From Bacteroidales bacterium (GTDB lineage Bacteria; Bacteroidota; Bacteroidia; Bacteroidales; F082): 64,000 bases of DNA. The position numbers were made by a program, and so were the translations under genes. Below the pieces are notes generated by a model. It saw nothing but the letters and a program-made list of their open reading frames with translations. It made no database searches and had not been told where the DNA came from. Below are positions 36,103 through 43,752 of this stretch, in pieces. The DNA lies in NCBI GenBank assembly GCA_024710405.1, contig JANJUV010000002.1:124001-188000 (forward strand), in the 5' to 3' direction. Numbering within the stretch: position 1 is the first letter of the stretch; the number at the start of each line of letters is the position of its first letter.

Positions 36103-37116
36103 ATGAATATCAAGACTAAATATCTGGGTTTGGAACTAAAGAACCCGATTATTGTCGGTGCAAGCAATTTGGTAACCGACACCGACATGCTCAAAAAATT
36201 AGAAGACGCAGGCGCTTCCGCAATCGTTTACAAATCCTTGTTTGAGGAACAGATTCATCTGGAAAACCTTGAGCTTCATCAGGATATGACAGATTACAAC
36301 GAAAGGAATGCCGAAATGACCAACCTGTTTCAGGACAACTTGTATGAAGTTGGTCCGGAAGAGTTTCTGCATGCCTTCGAAAAAGCAAAAAAAGCCATCA
36401 ATATCCCTTTGATTGCCAGTCTCAATTGTGTGTATGACGACACATGGTACGAATATGCCAGACATCTTGAATCGGCCGGTGCTGATGCGATTGAGTTGAA
36501 CTTCTATGCTGTTCCAATTGATTTTGATGTCGAAGGAAAAGGAATCATCAACGAAGAACTGGATGTGATAGAAGGCGTTAAAAAGGCTGTACGCATTCCG
36601 GTGAGTGTCAAACTAAGCCCCTTTTATACCAACCCACTCTATGCGATTTCGGAAATGGACCGCAGGGGTGCCGATGGTTTTGTGTTGTTCAACAGGTTAT
36701 TCCAGCCCGACATTAACATTGATACCGAAAAACACCATTTCCCATACAATCTGAGCCACGAGCAGGATGCCAGACTGGCACTCCGTTTTGCAGGTCTGCT
36801 TTATGGTGAGGTACATGCCAGCATTTGCGCTACAATGGGCATATTCACCGGTGCTGATGTCATCAAAATGATACTCGCTGGAGCCGATGCTGTGCAGGTT
36901 GTGAGCACCATATATAAAAACGGACCGAAACAGATCACCAGAATGCTTGACGAGATGGAAGCCTGGATGGCCACACGACAATACGACAGTCTGGAAAGCT
37001 TCAGGGGAAAACTCTCCAACAAAAACACCAGCGATCCCTATGCTTACAAAAGAGCACAGTATATCGACATCCTGATGAAATCGGAAGAAATCTTCAAAAA
37101 ATACCCTCTGAGGTAG
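36103..37116 (+). CDS. Dihydroorotate dehydrogenase-like FMN protein
   Basis: 337 residues from MNIKTKYLGLELKNPIIVGAS at 36103. TIM-barrel with the class I DHOD pattern: ASNLVTDTDMLKKLEDAGAS, IASLNCVYDDTWYEYARHLE, DAIELNFYAVP, IPVSVKLSPFYTNP, and the FMN-phosphate segment DVIKMILAGADAVQVVSTIY. The usual catalytic residue cannot be set with confidence: the N of ELNFYAVP takes the place of the NLSCPN motif, so it may not act on dihydroorotate. In many anaerobes this gene neighbours nifJ, as here, which hints at a ferredoxin-linked role. Followed by a terminator. Confidence 0.82.
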   Translation: MNIKTKYLGLELKNPIIVGASNLVTDTDMLKKLEDAGASAIVYKSLFEEQIHLENLELHQDMTDYNERNAEMTNLFQDNLYEVGPEEFLHAFEKAKKAINIPLIASLNCVYDDTWYEYARHLESAGADAIELNFYAVPIDFDVEGKGIINEELDVIEGVKKAVRIPVSVKLSPFYTNPLYAISEMDRRGADGFVLFNRLFQPDINIDTEKHHFPYNLSHEQDARLALRFAGLLYGEVHASICATMGIFTGADVIKMILAGADAVQVVSTIYKNGPKQITRMLDEMEAWMATRQYDSLESFRGKLSNKNTSDPYAYKRAQYIDILMKSEEIFKKYPLR

Positions 37117-37134
37117 GCGACATTGAAAATCTGC

Positions 37135-37168
37135 AGAGCCGGGGCCGTGGGGTTCCGGCTTTTTTTTT
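37135..37168 (+). terminator. Terminator of the DHOD-like gene
   Basis: AGCCGG (37137-37142) / CCGGCT (37155-37160) with a 12-nt loop that can pair further, followed by eight T. Confidence 0.75.
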
Positions 37169-37238
37169 GGGTTTTAAAGATGCAAAACATTAAAACTTTA
37201 CTTTTACACCCATTCAACGCACAGATAATATTAATCAA

Positions 37239-37658
37239 ATGAATCAGGAAACCTTCGCACAGAAATCAAAAAGAATGTTCCGCAAGGTGTATCGCATCAC
37301 TCTGTTTATCGTCCTTGCCTCGCTCATTGGAATCTTCTCGTTCTATTACTGGGGTGTTTATGAAACTGGTGTGATGGCCGGAAAAGTGCTGCGCATCACA
37401 CAAAAAGGTGTTGTTTTCAAAACCTATGAAGGCAAACTAAATCTCGAAGCTTTTGGTGCACTTAAAGGAACGAGCCCCATTGCCGAATCTTTCGATTTTT
37501 CGGTGGAAAAAAGCCAGAAGGAAGTGATCAGCAATCTGGAAGAAGTTGCTTTGACAGGCGAACGGGTCAACCTTCATTTTAAAAAAAGGTATATGAGATT
37601 CTTCTGGCGGGGCGACACCAAGTATTTCGTAACTCGTGTTGAACGGAATACTGAATAA
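37239..37658 (+). CDS. Small single-pass membrane protein, conserved hypothetical
   Basis: 139 residues. Residues 1-18 are basic (FAQKSKRMFRKVYR). One helix (ITLFIVLASLIGIFSFYYWGV, about 20-40) is followed by an extracytoplasmic beta-rich domain with GVMAGKVLRITQKGVVFKTY, WGVYETG and a C-terminal VTRVERN. Bacteroidetes genomes carry close relatives, often misnamed 6-phosphogluconate dehydrogenase, although no dinucleotide-binding motif is present. I do not assign a function. The stop is six bases from the stop of the converging GH92 gene. Confidence 0.7.
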   Translation: MNQETFAQKSKRMFRKVYRITLFIVLASLIGIFSFYYWGVYETGVMAGKVLRITQKGVVFKTYEGKLNLEAFGALKGTSPIAESFDFSVEKSQKEVISNLEEVALTGERVNLHFKKRYMRFFWRGDTKYFVTRVERNTE

Positions 37659-37664
37659 GATACC

Positions 37665-40634
37665 TTATTCGATAATGATCTCATCGGCAAAAATCCATGC
37701 CGGTTCACCTTTTCCTAAGTGCCAGTCGGGGCACACTCCTCTGTTTTTAGCGGTAACTTTCACATAACGGGCTAGTTTGCCCTTTACTTCCTGTCCATAG
37801 AATTTCACGATGGCTCCTTCGGCTTTGGCCGGGATGGTATTGAACTGCTTGCCAACGGTTTCAAAGTTCTGTCCGTCAACCGATAACTCCCATTGTACGG
37901 AGAGAGGCATGAAAATCCACGACTTGATGTCCTGCAGGAATCCCATTTCAAGTTTATTTACTGGCTGCAGCTTGCCGAGGTCGACAACAGCAACTATATC
38001 ACTCCCATGATAACCCTGCCAACTGCCCGTTCTGAAATCATCACTGCCCCTTTGGTTGTCAATGAGGGCTATGTTGCCGCCGGCCGGATATTGGGCATTA
38101 TAATCAGTTAGTAGGTCTATAGATCGTCCGGAAGGAATTTTAAAAAACTCTGCCTTGCTTACTTTCGATAGGTGCCCTTCATACAAGGCAGCTGCTTTTA
38201 AATGTGTGGTGGTTCTGACAACAATGGGCTGTGTGTATTGTGTGGAGCTGATATCCGGCTCATTTCCATCAGTGGTGTAAAAGATTTGTGCATCTTTATA
38301 AACATGTCCCATTGAAATCATCAGCGAATCGGTGAAGGTTTTACTTTCGGTCTGAATCCATGGGACAGGAGTGAAGCCTTCGACATCGATTTTCTGCACC
38401 GGTCGGTGTGCTTCTTCTGTGCCCCATTCCGAGAATGGAGAACTTCCCATCTGAAACACGAGTTCGCCTCCACGCAGAATGGCTTCAAAAGGTATGTATG
38501 ACTTCAGATAAGGCTCACCGTTGAGTTTTACGGACTGCACATAACGGTTTTTGGGCCCTAAGTTATTTGCTTTGATTCTGAAGGTTGTCTGCCCGTCAAT
38601 ATAGACTGAAGCCTGACTGAATCGCGGAAGTCCAAGCACAAGATATCCAGAACCCGGGGTGACAGGATACATACCCAGTGCACTCATCACATACCAGGCT
38701 GACATTTGTCCGCAGTCTTCATTTCCACTGAGTCCGTCGGGCTTGTCGGTGTACAGCTCGTCCATTATTTTTTTAACCATCTCCTGTGTTTTCTTTGGTT
38801 TTCCAACAAAGTTGTACAAATAAGCCATGTGGTGGCTGGGTTCGTTGCCATGAGCATACTGTCCGATTAAACCAGTGATGTCGGACTGTTTGCGTCCGCT
38901 TAGTCCTTCGGTAGAGTGAAACAGGCCATCGAGCATCTTTTCATACTTTTCATTACCTCCCATGAGTTCAATATGACTGTTAATGTCCTGTGGAACGAAA
39001 AAATTATACTGCCAGCTGTTGGCCTCAGTGAGCATAAAATTCACCTGTGTCGGGTCGAAAGGTTCAATAAAACCTCCGTTCTGCTTTCCCCTGAGAAACA
39101 TACTTTGAGGATCAAAAATATTGGCATAGCTGAGCGCCCGGTGCAGGAAGGCCTTTTCGAGTGAATCCTGACCTGCAAAGGAGGCCATTCGTGCTATGCA
39201 CCAGTCATCATAGGCATACTCAAGGGTTTTGGACACCGACTCGCTTTCCTTGTTGGCAGGGATATAGCCTTTTTCCTTGTACCACTCCAGGCCATGATGA
39301 TCGCGGGTAGCGCTCTTTACCATTGCTTTCAGGGCCAGTTCAGCATCAAAGTCGCGGTTGTCTGTGGCCCATGCGTCAACGATCACAGGCACCGAATGAT
39401 ATCCTATCATGCACCATGTTTCGTTGCCGGCAAGTTCCCAAACGGGCAAAAGACCACCTTTATCATAGATATCGAGCATAGTCCGTATCATCTCGCTGTT
39501 GCGTTCACGCTGAATGAGGTTAAACAGCGGATGTAGTGTACGGAAGGTATCCCAAAGGGAAAAAACGGTGTATATGCGGTCGTTACTGCTTTGATGTATC
39601 ATTTTGTCGTGCCCTCTGTATCTTCCGTCAGCATCACTGAAGAGGTTAGGTGCGATCATGGTGTGGTACATAGCGGTGTAGAACACCCTTAGGTCTTCTT
39701 TGTTGTCGCTGTGCACGAATATGCGGCTGAGTTCATCGTTCCAGCGGGAACGTGCGGCCATTCTGACGCCTTCAAAGTCCCATCCCGGATTTTCGGTCAG
39801 CAGGTTGTTTTTTGCCCCTTCCACATCAACAGCAGAGATACCTACTTTCACAAGCACCTGCTCTCCGGCTTTCAGATCAAACCCTGCCCATGCCTTGAGG
39901 CTGGTCCCACTTACCGGGTCATTACCGCTTACCTGACGACCGTCGGTCTCTATGCCTCTGCTTTCAAAAGGCCTTGAGAAGACAGCATAGAAATAAACAT
40001 GCTGATCCTCTGCCCAGCCTTTGGTACGTCTGTAACCAGCAATGACACTGTCGCCGCGAAACTCAACAGAAGAACTGAGCACCCTGTCGGAGGTGATGCC
40101 TTCGAACAGGTCAACAAGTATAAAATTATCGCTGCTGCGGCTGAATGTATATCGATGGAAACCCGTGCGTTCTGTAACGGTAAGTTCGGCTTTGATGCCG
40201 TAGTCATCGAGCAGCACACTGTAATAACCGGGCGATGCAGTCTCATTGGCGTGGCTGAAGCGGGAGCGATAACCCGAGGCAGGGTCTTCTTCTTTACCGG
40301 GTACAGTAATCAGTTTACTGCTCATAGGCATAAAACGCACATCACCGTAATCGCCCACGCCTGTGCCAGAAAGATGGGTATGGCTGAATCCCATGATGGT
40401 GTTGTCGGAATAATGATAGCCCGAGCAGCCGTCCCAGCTGTCTTTGCGTGTGTCGGGACTTAATTGCACCATTCCGAAAGGCATTGTAGCCCCGGGAAAG
40501 GTGTGTCCGTGGCCTCCGGTGCCTATAAAGGGATCGACGTAATCAACAGGTTCGGTGTCGGCCTGACAGGCAAAAAACAATGGAAACAGCATTGATGCGG
40601 CAAGAAGCCGGACGAAATTTCTGGTGATCTGCAT
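37665..40634 (-). CDS. GH92 alpha-mannosidase lipoprotein
   Basis: Exo-acting alpha-mannosidase, mostly alpha-1,2 in characterised relatives, needing calcium. 989 residues with a lipobox (LLAASMLFPLFFAC), so likely periplasmic or surface anchored. The N-domain has YVDPFIGTGGHGHTFPGATMP and GYHYSDNTIMGFSHTHLSGTG. The catalytic (alpha/alpha)6 part includes YTVFSLWDTFRTLHPL, WCMIGYHSVPVI, GNEPSHHMAYLYNFVG, and GNEDCGQMSAWYVMSALGMYP with its acidic residues. A chitobiase-type C domain (IFYTTDGNEPDISSTQY, about 780-840) and an F5/8 type C-like carbohydrate-binding domain (about 850-989) follow. First member of the N-glycan gene group. Confidence 0.95.
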   Translation of the reverse strand: MQITRNFVRLLAASMLFPLFFACQADTEPVDYVDPFIGTGGHGHTFPGATMPFGMVQLSPDTRKDSWDGCSGYHYSDNTIMGFSHTHLSGTGVGDYGDVRFMPMSSKLITVPGKEEDPASGYRSRFSHANETASPGYYSVLLDDYGIKAELTVTERTGFHRYTFSRSSDNFILVDLFEGITSDRVLSSSVEFRGDSVIAGYRRTKGWAEDQHVYFYAVFSRPFESRGIETDGRQVSGNDPVSGTSLKAWAGFDLKAGEQVLVKVGISAVDVEGAKNNLLTENPGWDFEGVRMAARSRWNDELSRIFVHSDNKEDLRVFYTAMYHTMIAPNLFSDADGRYRGHDKMIHQSSNDRIYTVFSLWDTFRTLHPLFNLIQRERNSEMIRTMLDIYDKGGLLPVWELAGNETWCMIGYHSVPVIVDAWATDNRDFDAELALKAMVKSATRDHHGLEWYKEKGYIPANKESESVSKTLEYAYDDWCIARMASFAGQDSLEKAFLHRALSYANIFDPQSMFLRGKQNGGFIEPFDPTQVNFMLTEANSWQYNFFVPQDINSHIELMGGNEKYEKMLDGLFHSTEGLSGRKQSDITGLIGQYAHGNEPSHHMAYLYNFVGKPKKTQEMVKKIMDELYTDKPDGLSGNEDCGQMSAWYVMSALGMYPVTPGSGYLVLGLPRFSQASVYIDGQTTFRIKANNLGPKNRYVQSVKLNGEPYLKSYIPFEAILRGGELVFQMGSSPFSEWGTEEAHRPVQKIDVEGFTPVPWIQTESKTFTDSLMISMGHVYKDAQIFYTTDGNEPDISSTQYTQPIVVRTTTHLKAAALYEGHLSKVSKAEFFKIPSGRSIDLLTDYNAQYPAGGNIALIDNQRGSDDFRTGSWQGYHGSDIVAVVDLGKLQPVNKLEMGFLQDIKSWIFMPLSVQWELSVDGQNFETVGKQFNTIPAKAEGAIVKFYGQEVKGKLARYVKVTAKNRGVCPDWHLGKGEPAWIFADEIIIE

Positions 40635-40656
40635 GGAAACTGTGTGTTGTGGTTGA

Positions 40657-40679
40657 AAACAATTGTTTCCGCAAAATTA
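40657..40679 (-). promoter_or_regulatory. Putative promoter and palindromic operator of GH92
   Basis: TAATTTTG (40679-40672 on the minus strand) is a -7-like box 37 bases before the GH92 ATG. Right at the expected start of transcription is the 12-bp perfect palindrome AAACAATTGTTT (40657-40668), a plausible repressor site. Confidence 0.4.
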
Positions 40680-40867
40680 AAGGTAAAAAAGCTTCAATCT
40701 TATGTTACCGACACCTTTATTACTGCAGTTATCACTCATTATAGAGGTTTTGTCAATTTCATTCACTTTAACACAGCAAGAGCAAAGAAAAATGTTTGCA
40801 GCTTCAGTCTGAAAAAAATTAACAAAATCATTATATGCCATAAGGTCATATATGATACATGTGTTCA

Positions 40868-40875
40868 TACCTTTG
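40868..40875 (+). promoter_or_regulatory. -7 promoter box of the small lipoprotein gene
   Basis: TACCTTTG followed by C, 26 bases before the ATG at 40902. It excludes the longer reading frame that starts at 40644. Confidence 0.55.
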
Positions 40876-40901
40876 CAAGGTGTAACCAAATCCTGATCCC
40901 C

Positions 40902-41117
40902 ATGAAAAAAGCACTATTGTTTGCCGGTATTTTCCTGTTTGCCTTCATGTTTTCGTGCAGTGCCCCGGCTCCCAAAGAAGCCACTGAAGCCGAAACACCG
41001 GCCACTGAAGCCACTGATGCGGAACTAATTGAAGCAACAGAAGAAGAAACAGGCGAAGAAGCCGCAGAAGGCGACACTATCGTCATGGACGAAGCTGCAG
41101 AACTGGAAACCGAATAA
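40902..41117 (+). CDS. Small acidic lipoprotein
   Basis: 71 residues: MKKALLFAGIFLFAFMFSCS carries a lipobox (FMFSC). The mature part is almost only Glu, Ala and Thr with irregular repeats of the form EATEAET, EATDAEL and EATEEETGEEAAEG. Low complexity and strongly acidic, probably unfolded and tethered to the outer membrane. No function can be assigned. It has its own promoter box and terminator, which supports it being a real, singly expressed gene. Confidence 0.72.
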   Translation: MKKALLFAGIFLFAFMFSCSAPAPKEATEAETPATEATDAELIEATEEETGEEAAEGDTIVMDEAAELETE

Positions 41118-41139
41118 ATTAAGGGCTATCCACGACACT

Positions 41140-41172
41140 AAGGCCTCTGCAACTGAAAGCAGGGGCTTTTTT
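41140..41172 (+). terminator. Terminator of the small lipoprotein gene
   Basis: AAGGCCTCTGC (41140-41150) pairs with GCAGGGGCTTT (41159-41169) using two G-T pairs, then T-run. The rest of the 379-bp gap to 41497 shows no gene or clear promoter; it contains short A and C runs only. Confidence 0.78.
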
Positions 41173-41496
41173 ATGGAAAGCCAAAAATATTGTCGGACTG
41201 AATACTCATGCTAAGGAACCGCAATACCTTAAACAATATACAGGCAAAAAAGCCTGAATTTTCTCACCCCCCCGAAGAAGATAATTATGTAAAGACTTCC
41301 TAAAAACAGAGGTTGTATGCATGCAGTGTACACTTCAAGCAATAGTACCGAATTGGCACTTTTTTTTCCAAAAAAGGGAAAAATCTGTTAACTGAAAAGC
41401 ATTTACTGCGCTCAAAGCAAATTTCTTGTAAAACTTAGCGCGATTATTGATGAATGCATTGTGATTTTTATACATAAAAACAAAAAAATAAAAACA

Positions 41497-43485
41497 ATGA
41501 AGTTATATCGTCCATTTCTGCTCACATTCTTTGCCGCATCGGCACTGATTTTCGTTTCATGCAGCAAAAATCAGACGTCAGTCAGTGACACCAATGTTTC
41601 TGGCCGATCGATTGAGGATTTGAATATAGATCCCAATTTTGACTGGAGGTTAAGCAACACACTTGAACTGGATATCACGAATTTGAAAGACAAGGTATTA
41701 CACATAACTTCCACCGACGGACGCACCGATTACTATAAAGCAAATATTGCAGGTTTGAACAACTATCAAACCACGATTTCAGTGCCTACAGCCGTGCGTG
41801 AAATTTCCATAAACGGGAAAATCATACCGGCTATTCACGGTTCGCAAACTGTCAACATGGACGAATTGAAAACAATGCAGGCATTGTCGGGTACAACCAT
41901 TTATTCACTTTTCTTTGACGGAAGTGACTATGTTGTGATTCCTGACGGGAGCCTGAATGGCGCTATTCCTTCGGCCAGCAGCGGCGCACCCGGTGATTTT
42001 ACCATATCAGCATGGATCAATCTGAACAGCACCGGCGACCGCAAGCCGATAGTAGCCAAACAGGGTACAACCATAGGTGGAAACGTGCGCGGATTTATGT
42101 TCAGCGCCACCAATGGAGGACTTGAGTTTGAAGTGTTCCGCACTGATGTGAACAAATCAGAGTTATTTTCAGCTGCCGGAATATTTTCTACCGGCACATG
42201 GTATCATGTTGCTGCCACATACAAATATGTTACTGACGGCACATCAGAAATGAATCTGTATGTCAACGGAGTTAATGTTGCCAGCAAAAGTGATGCTGTA
42301 GGCCCTGTTCAGGCAAACCCACAACCTTTTGAGGTTGGCAGGTATTATTACAGTGGCGGATACAGCCGGTATTTCCACGGATATATGGATGATTTCAGGG
42401 TGTATAGTACTGCACGTACTGCAGGTGAGATTCTGGCAGACTACAATGTTGTTCCAACAGGAAGCGAGCCCAACCTCGAACTCAGCTGGATATTTGAAGA
42501 AGGAAGCGGCACTACCGCAGGCGACGAGACGGCCAATACCAACAACGGAACCATAATGGGTGCAGTGTACAGTTCAACAACAGTGCCCTACACATTTGTT
42601 GATACTGATGGTGATGGTGTAGCCGATATCGATGACGACTATCCGGCCGATCCAAACCGTGCGTTCGATATTTTCTTCCCCGCAGCCGGTTACGGCAGTT
42701 TGGCCTATGAGGATCTCTGGCCCGGCAAAGGTGATTACGACTTCAATGATGTGGTGGTAGACTATCGCTTCCAGACAGTAACCAATGCCGATAATGAAGT
42801 GGTCGAAATCTTCGCTGTATTCCCTGTAAAAGCAAGCGGCGCCAGCCTCCAGAATGGATTTGGTTTCAGTTTGCCCGATGCCAGTCCCGATTTTATTTCC
42901 GACCCGACAAATCTGGTTGTAAGCGGCTACGACATCCGTGAGGGATACATCAGCCTGAATGCCTCAGGACATGAAAATGGCCAGAGCGAGCCCTCCATCA
43001 TCGTGTTTGATCGTTTCTTCAACATTCTGCCTGCCGGAATGGGTATAGGGGTGAATACACACGCCGAATTGCCCTTCACACCATTCGACACACTCACCCT
43101 GACCCTCGAACCCGCTGCAGGTTTCGTGGTAGCTGATTTCTCACTGGCCACATGGAATCCGTTCATCATCGTGAATATGGAACGCAGCCATGAGGTGCAT
43201 CTTCCTGACTACGGCCCAACCGACTTAATGAACACAGCCCTGTTCGGACAGTGGGAAGACGACAGCGATCCGGGAACCAACAGATATTACAAAACGGAAA
43301 TGGGACTTCCCTGGGCTATAGACATTCCTTCCTCATTTGAGTGGCCGCGTGAAAAAGTTGAAATCACAGCCGCTTATTTACGGTTTGCCGAATGGGCCGA
43401 AAGCGGAGGCACGCTGTTTACCGATTGGTACAGCAACACTGATCCGGGTTACCGCGACGAATCAAAAATTTACGAAGTGCCTTAG
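41497..43485 (+). CDS. LruC-domain lipoprotein with LamG-like domain
   Basis: 662 residues from MKLYRPFLLTFFAASALIFVSC, a lipoprotein signal ending in the lipobox IFVSC. Residues about 130-320 form a concanavalin/LamG-like jelly roll (FDGSDYVVIPDGSLNGAI, FTISAWINLNSTGDRKPIVA, TWYHVAATYKYV). Next is a calcium-binding TSP3-like stretch DTDGDGVADIDDDYPADPN. Then comes the LruC domain (AYEDLWPGKGDYDFNDVVVD, about 400-662). LruC proteins are leucine-rich-repeat-associated surface proteins of Bacteroidetes with unknown role. The LamG part suggests binding of glycans or proteins. Lies beside the glycosidase genes but in its own transcript. Confidence 0.85.
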   Translation: MKLYRPFLLTFFAASALIFVSCSKNQTSVSDTNVSGRSIEDLNIDPNFDWRLSNTLELDITNLKDKVLHITSTDGRTDYYKANIAGLNNYQTTISVPTAVREISINGKIIPAIHGSQTVNMDELKTMQALSGTTIYSLFFDGSDYVVIPDGSLNGAIPSASSGAPGDFTISAWINLNSTGDRKPIVAKQGTTIGGNVRGFMFSATNGGLEFEVFRTDVNKSELFSAAGIFSTGTWYHVAATYKYVTDGTSEMNLYVNGVNVASKSDAVGPVQANPQPFEVGRYYYSGGYSRYFHGYMDDFRVYSTARTAGEILADYNVVPTGSEPNLELSWIFEEGSGTTAGDETANTNNGTIMGAVYSSTTVPYTFVDTDGDGVADIDDDYPADPNRAFDIFFPAAGYGSLAYEDLWPGKGDYDFNDVVVDYRFQTVTNADNEVVEIFAVFPVKASGASLQNGFGFSLPDASPDFISDPTNLVVSGYDIREGYISLNASGHENGQSEPSIIVFDRFFNILPAGMGIGVNTHAELPFTPFDTLTLTLEPAAGFVVADFSLATWNPFIIVNMERSHEVHLPDYGPTDLMNTALFGQWEDDSDPGTNRYYKTEMGLPWAIDIPSSFEWPREKVEITAAYLRFAEWAESGGTLFTDWYSNTDPGYRDESKIYEVP

Positions 43486-43540
43486 ATTGTTAGAGGGCAA
43501 AAATATCTGGTTCGATTGGTTGAAAACGAACTCTGATGAA

Positions 43541-43563
43541 AAGCCACGGTTTTACCGTGGCTT
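43541..43563. terminator. Hairpin after the LruC gene
   Basis: AAGCCACGG (43541-43549) / CCGTGGCTT (43555-43563), loop TTTTA. The T-run is better on the minus strand (TTTT after the stem), but it serves as the end of the LruC transcript by position. Confidence 0.7.
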
Positions 43564-43627
43564 ATTCGTTTAGCCACTGCCGGCTTACCTGCAAGTCATT
43601 GAGAAACTCAATCATACTTTTGCGCAT
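43562..43627 (-). CDS. Possible 21-residue ORF (uncertain)
   Basis: Minus-strand ATG at 43627 opens a 21-codon frame (MRKSMIEFLNDLQVSRQWLN plus E) that stops exactly at the hairpin at 43541-43563. The hairpin would then act as its terminator. No promoter box is visible upstream and the residues match nothing I know. It may be the decayed end of a longer gene: codons upstream in the same and a neighbouring frame remain open back to about 43690. The 267-bp gap holds nothing else. Confidence 0.25.
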   Translation of the reverse strand: MRKSMIEFLNDLQVSRQWLNE

Positions 43628-43752
43628 AACACATTTAACTCCTGAAGAACCAAATACCCTTCCGGCACAGCAGCCAAAAAAATCCGTTGAACAGTTCAAA
43701 TAAATCGGTAAAAAAAAACTCAATGTGCAGCAAACCCGGAATGCTCTGGATA

